21,116 bases of DNA from CAZXVW01 sp964644025 (GTDB lineage Bacteria; Acidobacteriota; Terriglobia; Bryobacterales; Bryobacteraceae), in assembly GCA_964644025.1 (NCBI GenBank), contig CAZXVW010000058.1, positions 1 through 21,116 of the forward strand, given 5' to 3'. The translations under genes were made by a program, and so were the position numbers. Numbering within the stretch: position 1 is the first letter of the stretch; every line of letters starts with the position of its first letter. Below the pieces are notes generated by a model. It worked only from the letters and a program-made list of their open reading frames with translations. It had not been told where the DNA came from and made no database searches. Positions 7,039 through 14,449 of the stretch are shown here, piece by piece.

Positions 7039-8156
7039 TGCTCGCGGCGGTCAGCGCTCGGCGGTGGCCCGGCGGGAACTGAACCCGCGGCGCCCTGGCT
7101 CTGGGGCGCGGTATCGGGCTCCAGGTTGAAGTTCGGAGGAGGGGATCCCGGGTCGCCTTCCCCGAAAACATGGCCTTGAGCCTTGCCGATCTGCTCGTAG
7201 CGCTCCATCAACCGGTCGGCCTCCGTGGCGAAAGTCTGCGGAAGAACTTCACCCGCCTCCGCCTCCGTTGCGCTCCCTCGCTCAAACTCCGGTGGTGGGA
7301 GATCGGGCGCCTGCTGCGCCACCGGGGCCGCCGGCACCGGCTGATGAACGCCCTCGAGAACGATCAGCACTTCCTCGAGCCCGCCTCTCAGCCCGCTCGG
7401 CGCCAGGCGAACCTCTTTCAGCGCTTTCCCCTTGTGTACGGCCTGCACTTGACCGGCCGGCAGACCCCGCGGAAAGACCCGGTCGTCGCCGGAGGTGAAA
7501 AACCACTCGCCCGGATCGACCTTTTCCTCGTTCTGAATGTAATCGACAATACAGGTGCCGTCGCCTTGGCCTTTTAACGTGCCTTCCACGTGGTGCTTTT
7601 GTGAAACGACACCGGCGGCGAAACTCGGGTCGGTGATCAGCACTACCTGAGAGGCAGTCGGATAGACGGCGCTCACCCGGCCCACGACGCCGTCGGGGGT
7701 GATCACCGCCATTCCCCGCGCGACCTCGTCAGTGGAACCCCGGTCAACCAAAACCACTCTCGAATCGGTGCCCGTTCCCGCGCCGATGATCCGCGCCGCC
7801 AGCGTTCGGGATGGAGTGTGTGCCCGAAACACCTGCAGCGCTTCGGCGCGTTCCGCCCGCGACAACTCCGCCCGGAGATATTGGTTCTCCAGTTTCAGCT
7901 TTCCTAGCTCCGCGCTCAGACGGCGGTTCTGCTGCTGGACTCCCACCAGGGCTACATAATCTCGGACCAGCGAGGTCACGCTGCTTCGAATCGCCTCCAA
8001 CGCCCGGGCTGCGGGGGTCACCGCCGTGACCGCCCACACGCGGATCAGCCGGACGTCCTCCCGGCTCTTGACCTGGTAGCCGAGTAGCAGCAACTGCACC
8101 AGGATCGCCAGGACGAGCGCCGTCAGGTTACGGTACCGATGTCTCAGCAGCTCCAT
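7035..8156 (-). CDS. mreC: Rod shape-determining protein MreC
   Basis: MreC is a bitopic protein whose periplasmic part self-assembles and activates PBP2-RodA. The 373 residues comprise a membrane anchor at ~11-27, a coiled coil at ~68-105 and the two-barrel MreC domain at ~118-270, with VITPDGVVGRVSAVYPTASQ (151-170) and the family-typical FFTSGDDRVFPRGLPAG (219-235). After ~271 comes a ~100-residue tail rich in Pro, Ala, Gly and Glu, longer than in E. coli MreC and probably disordered. The ATG at 8156 lies 30 bases after the mreB stop, with only a weak GGGG as ribosome binding site. The stop overlaps mreD. Confidence 0.96.
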   Translation of the reverse strand: MELLRHRYRNLTALVLAILVQLLLLGYQVKSREDVRLIRVWAVTAVTPAARALEAIRSSVTSLVRDYVALVGVQQQNRRLSAELGKLKLENQYLRAELSRAERAEALQVFRAHTPSRTLAARIIGAGTGTDSRVVLVDRGSTDEVARGMAVITPDGVVGRVSAVYPTASQVVLITDPSFAAGVVSQKHHVEGTLKGQGDGTCIVDYIQNEEKVDPGEWFFTSGDDRVFPRGLPAGQVQAVHKGKALKEVRLAPSGLRGGLEEVLIVLEGVHQPVPAAPVAQQAPDLPPPEFERGSATEAEAGEVLPQTFATEADRLMERYEQIGKAQGHVFGEGDPGSPPPNFNLEPDTAPQSQGAAGSVPAGPPPSADRREQ

Positions 8157-8186
8157 GGCTTGCCAGCCCCGCGAGCTGGTGGCGTG

Positions 8187-9212
8187 CTACTCGAGCGCGA
8201 TCCGGCGAAGCAGCTTGAATTCGGTCAGCATTTTCCCGGTGCCCAGGGCCACGCACGCCAGCGGGTCCTCCGCGATCGACACCGGCAGCCCGGTCTCCTC
8301 CCGAATCCGCTTGTCGAGGTTACGCAGCAGCCCTCCTCCGCCGGTCAACACGATTCCCCGGTCGCTGATATCGGCGCTCAGCTCCGGCGGCGTTCGCTCC
8401 AGGGCAACCCGGATCGCGTTCATGATCGTGGCCACGCACTCGGAAATCGCCTCACGGATTTCACTGTCGTCTATCGTGATCGTCTTGGGAACCCCCTCGA
8501 TCAGATTGCGTCCCTTGATCTCCATCGTCAGCGGCTTGTCGAGGGGATAGGCCGAGCCGATTTGAATCTTGATCTGCTCCGCGGTGCGCTCGCCGATCAG
8601 AAGGTTGTACTTTCGCTTCAGATACTGCATGATCGCGTCGTCGATCTCATTGCCCGCCACCCGCACCGAGCGGGAGTATACGATCCCGGACAAGGAAATC
8701 ACCGCCACGTCGGTGGTGCCCCCTCCGATGTCCACAATCATGTTCCCGGAAGGCTCCGTGATGGGCAGACCCGCGCCGATGGCCGCCACCATCGCCTGCT
8801 CGACCAGGTGCACCTCGCTGGCCTTGGCCCGGTAAGCCGAGTCGATCACCGCGCGCTTCTCTACTTGCGTGATCTCGCTGGGCACCCCGATGATGATGCG
8901 CGGATGAACGAGCATCTTGCGCCCGTGCGCCTTGTGAATGAAGTAATTCAGCATGCGCTCGGTAACTTTGAAGTCCGCAATCACCCCGTCCTTCATGGGT
9001 CGGATGGCGACAATGTGGCCCGGCGTGCGGCCCAGCATTTCCTTCGCCTCCTTGCCCACCGCTTCCACCTCCCCGGTTGTCTTGTTGATCGCCACAATGG
9101 AAGGCTCGTTGACCACGATACCCTGACCCTTGGCGAATACCAGCGTGTTCGCCGTTCCCAGGTCAATGGCCAGATCCGACGAAAATAAACTGAAAATCGA
9201 GCGAAGATTCAT
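8187..9212 (-). CDS. mreB: Actin-like cell-shape protein MreB
   Basis: MreB forms membrane-bound ATP-dependent filaments that position the peptidoglycan elongation machinery. The 341 residues are a standard length. The N-terminal RSIFSLFSSD looks like the membrane-binding amphipathic stretch. Actin-fold nucleotide motifs are present: DLAIDLGTANT (13-23), MIVDIGGGTTDVAV (158-171) and GIVLTGGGGLL (286-296). It is the first gene of the rod-shape operon. The ATG at 9212 is preceded at once by an in-frame TAG, which fixes the start. The only good Shine-Dalgarno sequence, GAGGAG, is 16 bases away, with GGGTAG nearer. Confidence 0.98.
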   Translation of the reverse strand: MNLRSIFSLFSSDLAIDLGTANTLVFAKGQGIVVNEPSIVAINKTTGEVEAVGKEAKEMLGRTPGHIVAIRPMKDGVIADFKVTERMLNYFIHKAHGRKMLVHPRIIIGVPSEITQVEKRAVIDSAYRAKASEVHLVEQAMVAAIGAGLPITEPSGNMIVDIGGGTTDVAVISLSGIVYSRSVRVAGNEIDDAIMQYLKRKYNLLIGERTAEQIKIQIGSAYPLDKPLTMEIKGRNLIEGVPKTITIDDSEIREAISECVATIMNAIRVALERTPPELSADISDRGIVLTGGGGLLRNLDKRIREETGLPVSIAEDPLACVALGTGKMLTEFKLLRRIALE

Positions 9213-9330
9213 CTACCCGGTCTCGATACTCCTCAATGATTAGGGCGCGCTGCCGTTTCACATCCGCTTCCCCCAGCGCCGGTGGCAGTATGAGATGCAG
9301 GCGTGAAGGGGCCGAGGGCAGTCCCATCAA

Positions 9331-9359
9331 AGGGTAACACACTCCTCAGGGGGCTTCAA
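9331..9359 (-). promoter_or_regulatory. Candidate promoter of the mre operon
   Basis: On the minus strand TTGAAG (9354-9359) and TACCCT (9331-9336) are separated by exactly 17 bases. The -35 box matches the sigma-70 consensus at four positions and the -10 box at three. The -35 overlaps the stop codon of the upstream GT-C gene. A start near 9324 would give a ~110-base leader before mreB. The match is weak, and the operon could also be read through from upstream. Confidence 0.35.
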
Positions 9360-10852
9360 CTCGGAAGCGCTCGAATCCTCTTTATTTTCAGGAAAGTAGA
9401 AGGCGGGCCCCCGCGCCCGGGCGCGCTGGCCGCAGGGCGCCTCCCCTCCCTCACTCCCCGCAAAAAGGCCGGGTCTCTCCAGTCCCAGATCCGCCACTCG
9501 GAACGATGGATCTCCACTGGCTTGGAATTCCACTCCCAGCACGCCCACCTCGTGGCGCCTTCGAAATGAATGAAGAAGCTGGCCGCCGCCAGAACCCCGA
9601 ATCCTGCCGGCAGTGCAATGCGTCGCCACGAATCCTTCCAGCGGACCTTCTCCAGTGCCGGAATCAAGAAGTAGACCAGGTACGGCGTCATATCGGAAAA
9701 ATAGCGGGGCCCGTAGCCGTGGCCGCCCCACCAGTCCGGGTAAGCTGAGATCAGCACCCAGTGCAAAACGATGATGGCGGTCAAACTTCGCCGCAGCCTC
9801 CGCGCGGCCGCCCTGCGGGGCCGGCTCAATAGGCCATAGATCGATAAGACGGTCAGCGGCACGTAGACCAGCAAGCCCCGCGAGGGACTGACCAGGTTGC
9901 CCGCCAGCGCTTCCAGGAAGCGCCCGTGCAAACCTGCGCCCCCGGCGCTCATCCGCTGCACGGAGAAATACGGCGCCAGCCAGCTTCGGTAGACCGACAG
10001 GTCGTACAAGCAGAAGACCGCCGTCACCGGGGCGGCGGCGAGCAGATAGCCGAAGAACTGCTTCCGATAATGCTTCCACACGAAGAGACTGAACACCGCC
10101 ACGGCGATCGCGTTGGTCGGCCGGATGAAGAAAGCGAGCGCCAGCGGCGCTCCCAGGTAATGAATCAGCCCCGGCCGCCGCTCGGCGCGCAAGGCGAGCA
10201 ACAGCGCGATGGTGAGCATCAGCATCGACGGGCCGTGCTGCCACAGACCCCGGCTGGCCAGCGACCAGGCTGGCGTGCAGAAGGCGAACGTCAGCGTGAG
10301 CAGCGCCGCCTTGCCCCGGTCCACAAGCTCGCGAACCGCCAGGTACAATAGCCCCGCGGTCAGCGCGACGAAAAGCGAGGCCACCAGCAACTCCACCGCG
10401 GCGGAGCTTTCGATGAGGTCTCCCCGGAGCAGGTGGCGCACCACCTTGGATGACGCCCGCCGGGCCAGCGGCCCCAGCAGGGGCTCCGCGGCACGGATGC
10501 CGGTCTCCATGGCCGCTACCACCGGCGTCGCCAACAACGGCACCGCCACCGGGTAGAGGTTGTAGTAGTGCCCGCCGGCGCAATCACTCCGCCGCTGCAC
10601 GGGATACACTCGGGAGCCGCCCGGCTTCACGCATTCAATCCCGTAAAAGCGGTCTCTCTCAAGTAACGGTGCATACTCATCCAGGTTGGTGTCACCCTCG
10701 TGGATGATACTCATCGCCGTGTGAATCGTCCACCGCGAATCGAAAGGTGTGGCGTTCGGACTGAGACTGTAAACCAGGTAGGTCAACACCACCAGCAGGA
10801 CGGTGATCCAAAGATCTCTCCGCGCCACGGGCGTGGCTCCGGCGTCGCTCAT
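9356..10852 (-). CDS. Multi-pass membrane protein, GT-C/family-39-like glycosyltransferase
   Basis: The 498-residue product has a short cytoplasmic start, a first membrane helix at ~13-31 and about ten further hydrophobic segments, the layout of GT-C enzymes that transfer sugars from polyprenyl-phosphate carriers on the outer face of the membrane. The loop after helix 1 has PFDSRWTIHTA and EGDTNLDEY, where an acidic catalytic residue is expected in GT-C enzymes. Further on are SRGLLVYVP and WWGGHGYGPRYFSD, which I associate with bacterial family-39-like membrane proteins. The acceptor and sugar cannot be told. Its ATG overlaps the stop of the gene before it (ATGA, 10849-10852), so the two are co-translated. 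The stop lies 143 bases before mreB. The last ~50 residues are soluble and Arg/Pro-rich. Confidence 0.7.
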   Translation of the reverse strand: MSDAGATPVARRDLWITVLLVVLTYLVYSLSPNATPFDSRWTIHTAMSIIHEGDTNLDEYAPLLERDRFYGIECVKPGGSRVYPVQRRSDCAGGHYYNLYPVAVPLLATPVVAAMETGIRAAEPLLGPLARRASSKVVRHLLRGDLIESSAAVELLVASLFVALTAGLLYLAVRELVDRGKAALLTLTFAFCTPAWSLASRGLWQHGPSMLMLTIALLLALRAERRPGLIHYLGAPLALAFFIRPTNAIAVAVFSLFVWKHYRKQFFGYLLAAAPVTAVFCLYDLSVYRSWLAPYFSVQRMSAGGAGLHGRFLEALAGNLVSPSRGLLVYVPLTVLSIYGLLSRPRRAAARRLRRSLTAIIVLHWVLISAYPDWWGGHGYGPRYFSDMTPYLVYFLIPALEKVRWKDSWRRIALPAGFGVLAAASFFIHFEGATRWACWEWNSKPVEIHRSEWRIWDWRDPAFLRGVREGRRPAASAPGRGGPPSTFLKIKRIRALPS

Positions 10853-11799
10853 TTCTTCGCGGGCGGGGCTGCTCTGGCCGGCTCAATAACCGTCGGCGTA
10901 ATCTTCAGCTCCGTCGGTGGGGGCTCCGCCGGCACCTCCACGCCCAGCACCAGCTTCGCAAATCCGTAGATGCTGTTCAGCACGTTTTCCAGTACTCGCT
11001 GGTAGACATCCACGTCGCGCAGCCTCTTCCCCGCGATGAGGCGGTAGATCTCATCCTGCTGCTTGGCCAGGATCGGATACTTCTTCGCCATGGCCGCGTT
11101 GAAGGCCGTATAGTCAGCCCAGGTCTCCGGCGAGAGCGTCAGGCGGACCTCGACCCACAACACCAGCTTGCCGATCAGAAAACACGGCGGCAGTTTCGCG
11201 CTTGCCGGCGTGTCGTCCCGCCGCAGGTTGGCCAGCATCTTCTCAAGCAACGGGATCCAATACTCCGCGTACGAGATTGACCGGCGCTTCAGCTCGTCCT
11301 GAATGATGACATGCTGGACCGCGTCCACGGCCAGCATCGCCATGCACGAGTTCGACTTGCCTTCGTAGGTCGGGAAAGGATAGTTCTCCGCGTAAAGCCA
11401 CGCATGCCCGAACTGATTCGCCAGCACCGCTTCCTCGTGGCCGTCCCATTCCGCGGCGCGGGACATGTTCACCAGGATGATGTAATACCAGCCGTCGGAA
11501 CCCTTGTGGTTGATGTTGACCGCGTGGGTGGCCAGGAAGTCTTTCAGGAAATTCGTATTTCGGAGGTACTGGACAATGATCGGGCGCTCGTCAGCATCTG
11601 GGGGCAAATAGACCCGCGTCCGTTGCGGGTCCGCGTAAACGCGCGCCAGAACCATCTTGCCTCTACCCAGCGCCTCGATCTCATCGCGCCATTCCGCCAG
11701 CCGCTTGGTCAAGGCAACCTTCGCGGTGGGCTGGGCTACTGCGCCCGGAAGCATCGCGACCACAACCAGGAACGCCAGGGCGGCGCGCGGAGGTCTCAC
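10849..11799 (-). CDS. Exported protein of unknown function
   Basis: I do not recognise the family. From the GTG at 11799 the product is 316 residues and begins with a clear signal peptide (basic RPPR, a hydrophobic core, AVAQ cleavage region near 22). The mature part is mixed alpha/beta with many aromatics. Notable residues are HEEAVLANQFGHAWLYAE (121-138), then H163 and DE (168-169) in QHVIIQDELKRR, which could form a metal site but do not match HExxH. The C-terminus is Pro-rich. A longer frame from 11862 would place 21 residues before the signal peptide, so GTG is preferred; a -10-like TACATT ends six bases before it. It is coupled by an ATGA overlap to the GT-C protein, suggesting a shared role, perhaps in envelope glycan work (inference). 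Confidence 0.7.
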   Translation of the reverse strand: MRPPRAALAFLVVVAMLPGAVAQPTAKVALTKRLAEWRDEIEALGRGKMVLARVYADPQRTRVYLPPDADERPIIVQYLRNTNFLKDFLATHAVNINHKGSDGWYYIILVNMSRAAEWDGHEEAVLANQFGHAWLYAENYPFPTYEGKSNSCMAMLAVDAVQHVIIQDELKRRSISYAEYWIPLLEKMLANLRRDDTPASAKLPPCFLIGKLVLWVEVRLTLSPETWADYTAFNAAMAKKYPILAKQQDEIYRLIAGKRLRDVDVYQRVLENVLNSIYGFAKLVLGVEVPAEPPPTELKITPTVIEPARAAPPAKK

Positions 11800-11805
11800 T
11801 GCCCC

Positions 11806-11811
11806 AATGTA
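11806..11811 (-). promoter_or_regulatory. -10-like TACATT close to the start codon
   Basis: TACATT within GTTACATTGGGGCA ends six bases before the GTG at 11799 on the minus strand. If used, transcription would begin at or near the start codon, giving a leaderless message. No good -35 box is seen. Confidence 0.4.
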
Positions 11812-11881
11812 ACACGAAGGCTTCTCCGGCCAGGAACCCCGCGCCGGGCGCCTGACGCACACGGCCGCGCCGGTTTCCTCT

Positions 11882-11887
11882 TACAAT
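11882..11887 (+). promoter_or_regulatory. -10 box TACAAT before the beta-propeller gene
   Basis: TACAAT matches five of six bases of the sigma-70 -10 consensus and stands out in a GC-rich divergent intergenic region. It is 27 bases before the ATG at 11915, giving a leader of about 20 bases. CTGACG at 11852-11857 is too far upstream (24 bases) to be a normal -35. Confidence 0.45.
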
Positions 11888-11914
11888 GGATGCGGGCCCT
11901 TCCCGGGCGGCGCC

Positions 11915-13030
11915 ATGAAACTGGACCGCAGAGTTTTCACCGCCTCTTGCCTGTCGGCCGCGCTGGCCTGCCGGCGGCGCAAGGCGGAAGGTTTTCCCGG
12001 CTACGCCTTCGTCGCCAACCGCGAGGGTAAGGCCATCGGTGTGGTAGACCTGGGCGCGTTCGCGGCGGTTCGCCACGTTCGCCTCGACGACGCGCCGGCC
12101 GCCCTGATCTCGCATCCTCGCAAACCGGCTGTTTATGTGCTCACGCCCGCCTCCGGCGCCATCCATGAGGTCAACTCTTCAGAACTGGTCCTCGCCCGTC
12201 GCACCGGCTGCCCGCCTCCGGCCCCCTCTTTCCGGCTGGCTCCCGGCGGCCGGACGCTTTGGGTGCTCTGCGACGGCGCCCGGGCGCTCGCCCGCCTTCC
12301 TGTTGCCGGCTTCCGCCCGGACGCCACGATTCCGCTGCCGGGCGGCGCTGTCGATTTCGATCTTTCCCCGGACGGGCAGCACGCCGCCGCCAGCTTCGGC
12401 GACCGCGGCTTGGTCGCTGTAGTCAACCTCACCGAGCTCCGCGTCGAGCACCTGGTCGACGTGGGCGGTTCTCCCGCCGGAGTGCGCTACCGGAAAGACG
12501 GCGCCATCGTGCTGGTGGGCGACCAGGCCCGCCGGATGCTCGTCCTGATCGACGCCGCTTCCGGACAACTGCTGGTGCGCCTCCCGCTCGCCGTGCGGCC
12601 GGAGCACTTCTGTTACAAGGCTGACGGCGGCGAACTGTTCCTCACCGGAGCAGGGATGGATGCGGTGGTCACGGTGCACCCGTACCAGACCCAGGTGGCC
12701 TCGACGACGCTCGCCGGCCACGCGCCCGGCTTTCTGGCCGCCTCCGCCCACCCGGACTACCTGTTCGTGGCGAACCCGGACTCCGATATGGTCACCGTCC
12801 TGAACATCGAGACCCAGCGCGTCATCGCCACCGTCGCCGTCGGCCGGCGCCCCGGCTACATCGTCATCACGCCCGACAATCGGTACGCGCTGGTCCTCAA
12901 CCACGCCTCGGGCGATATCGCCGTCATCCGCGTGGCTTCCCTCACCGGCCGCCGCCGCCGGTTCGCCCCGCTGTTTACGATGGTCCCGGTGGGTTCCGGG
13001 CCCGTGTGCGCCGTTGTCCGCGCGGTCTGA
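11915..13030 (+). CDS. Exported YVTN-type beta-propeller protein
   Basis: The 371-residue product starts with a Tat-like signal (LDRRVFTA, then a hydrophobic stretch). C19 follows ALA, so it could be a lipoprotein, although the lipobox is not canonical. The rest consists of repeated ~40-residue blade-like units: YAFVANREGKAIGVVDL near 30, AVYVLTPASGAIHEVN near 73, LFVANPDSDMVTVLNIETQR near 287 and ALVLNHASGDIAVI near 330. Such propellers act as binding scaffolds in the periplasm or at the surface; no catalytic residues can be named. A cytochrome-D1-like or quinoprotein-like propeller is a related possibility. There is no strong ribosome binding site. It is the only + strand gene in this part and converges on the amidohydrolase with a 10-base gap. 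Confidence 0.8.
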   Translation: MKLDRRVFTASCLSAALACRRRKAEGFPGYAFVANREGKAIGVVDLGAFAAVRHVRLDDAPAALISHPRKPAVYVLTPASGAIHEVNSSELVLARRTGCPPPAPSFRLAPGGRTLWVLCDGARALARLPVAGFRPDATIPLPGGAVDFDLSPDGQHAAASFGDRGLVAVVNLTELRVEHLVDVGGSPAGVRYRKDGAIVLVGDQARRMLVLIDAASGQLLVRLPLAVRPEHFCYKADGGELFLTGAGMDAVVTVHPYQTQVASTTLAGHAPGFLAASAHPDYLFVANPDSDMVTVLNIETQRVIATVAVGRRPGYIVITPDNRYALVLNHASGDIAVIRVASLTGRRRRFAPLFTMVPVGSGPVCAVVRAV

Positions 13031-13040
13031 AACCGGCTCG

Positions 13041-14315
13041 CTACCGCGGGTCGCCCGGCGGCGGGATGATGGACTCGCCCTCCCGGACTCCGTAAGCCGG
13101 GCCCAGCTTCCGGTAATCGGCACCCGTGCGCCCGTTCCAGTCCCACATCACCTCCCCGCCCTTCAGCGTCAGTTCGCAACGCAGCCGCTGGCGTCCGTGG
13201 ACGAGGCCGCCGTAGGCATCCCGGAACCCGAACTCTCCTGCGAATACGCTGAACACGGCGATATCGGCCACCGCGCCCACCGTCAGGTGCCCCAGTTCCT
13301 CGTGATGAACAATCTCCGCCGGCCGCCACGTGGAGGCCCGGATCACTTCCTCGAGCGGCATCCCCAGGGCCAGGAGCTTCGACATCGTCGTCGGCAGGTC
13401 CATCATCGCGGCGTTCATGCTCTCGGTGTGCAGGTCCGTGGAAATCGAATCCGGATAGAAGCCCTGCGCGATGGCCGGTGCCGCATTGCGAAACACGAAG
13501 CTGCCGCCACCGTGGCCCACGTCGAAAACCACCCCGCGCCGGCGCGCCTCCCATAAGTACGGAAACAGCTTCCCGTTCTCGTCAACCCAGGGGACCGGTC
13601 CCCGGAACATGTGGGTGCTGATGTCGCCGGGCCGCAGTTTCTCGGTTACCAGTTGCCAGTAAGGCCTCCCGCGCATGAAGTAGCCGAAGTCCACCATCAC
13701 CGGAATGCCGGCCAGCCGCCCTGCTTCCACGGCCTCCTCCACCGCCTTCCAGTCGGGTTTCGCATAGTGAGCGGTCTTCACCCCCACGACGACATCTTTG
13801 TGCTTCCGCGCCAGGCGGGCCACTTCTTTCGGGTTGAAGTCGCCTTGCTCCACCAGGTCGGAGATCATGCCGAACCCGGCGATATTGATGAAGGCCAGCA
13901 CCCGGGTTTGCGCCCGGTCAATCACCGTTTGCCGGAAAATCTCGAAATTGCGCCACCCGGACGATCCCGCGTCGGCCATCGTCGTCACCCCGGTGCGAAA
14001 GCTGAAACTATCCGGGGCGACGCTCTTGTCGCCCGCCCAGGCATCCGGAATCCCCGTGGTGTGAAACAGGTGAGTGTGGATGTCCACCAGGCCCGGCGTT
14101 ACGTACATCCCGCTGACGTCGATCACTTGCCGGGCGGTGACTGCGTCGAGGCGCCGGGCCACGGCGGCGATCTTCCCGCCGCGCACGCCCACATCCATCA
14201 CCGCGTCGATCCCGTTTTTTGGATCGATGACGCGGCCGCCCTTCAGGATCAGGTCATAGGCGGGCTGGGCCTGGCACAGCGCCGGGACAAGCAATGCGAT
14301 CGCGATCTTACTCAT
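13041..14315 (-). CDS. Exported amidohydrolase/deacetylase-family metal-dependent hydrolase
   Basis: A member of the amidohydrolase superfamily, 424 residues. A signal peptide is visible (AIALLVPALCQAQ, 5-17), so the enzyme is probably periplasmic, whereas most relatives are cytoplasmic. The family's entry beta-sandwich motif LILKGGRVIDPKNG (22-35) is followed by the metal site: H80-T-H82, K180 (VVGVKTAHY, the likely carboxylated bridging lysine), H235 (STHMF), H268 (VGHGGG) and catalytic D294 (STDLH). This ligand set fits two-metal dihydroorotase/isoaspartyl-dipeptidase-like enzymes, and the sequence most resembles those annotated as amidohydrolase/deacetylase. The substrate is unknown; an N-acyl or cyclic amide compound is likely. 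The ATG at 14315 starts the signal peptide directly. Confidence 0.85.
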   Translation of the reverse strand: MSKIAIALLVPALCQAQPAYDLILKGGRVIDPKNGIDAVMDVGVRGGKIAAVARRLDAVTARQVIDVSGMYVTPGLVDIHTHLFHTTGIPDAWAGDKSVAPDSFSFRTGVTTMADAGSSGWRNFEIFRQTVIDRAQTRVLAFINIAGFGMISDLVEQGDFNPKEVARLARKHKDVVVGVKTAHYAKPDWKAVEEAVEAGRLAGIPVMVDFGYFMRGRPYWQLVTEKLRPGDISTHMFRGPVPWVDENGKLFPYLWEARRRGVVFDVGHGGGSFVFRNAAPAIAQGFYPDSISTDLHTESMNAAMMDLPTTMSKLLALGMPLEEVIRASTWRPAEIVHHEELGHLTVGAVADIAVFSVFAGEFGFRDAYGGLVHGRQRLRCELTLKGGEVMWDWNGRTGADYRKLGPAYGVREGESIIPPPGDPR

Positions 14316-14333
14316 GGGCTGAACCCGCCCGCC

Positions 14334-14339
14334 ATTCTA
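14334..14339 (-). promoter_or_regulatory. -10-like TAGAAT before the amidohydrolase gene
   Basis: TAGAAT matches five of six consensus bases and ends 18 bases before the ATG at 14315. No matching -35 box is apparent. It suggests that this gene has its own promoter separate from the oxidoreductase upstream. Confidence 0.35.
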
Positions 14340-14449
14340 CCGCTTCCAAGGTTGAACGGTTCCGGGCGCCATGCTGAGGTTTCTCCGGAGGGAGGACCCG
14401 CACGGTCCCTGGCCGCACCGGGTCGCGTAAGCGCCGCCAGCCGTTATTC

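Noticed and set aside
9327..10583. 418-codon minus-strand frame overlapping the GT-C gene
   Set aside because: It is another frame of the same strand giving Gly/Arg/Ala-rich sequence; the frame 9356-10852 shows regular membrane helices and an ATGA overlap with its neighbour.
12179..13123. 314-codon minus-strand frame opposite the beta-propeller gene
   Set aside because: It is low-complexity (Gly, Arg, His, Asp) and has no start signal. The + strand gives a signal sequence and regular propeller blades.
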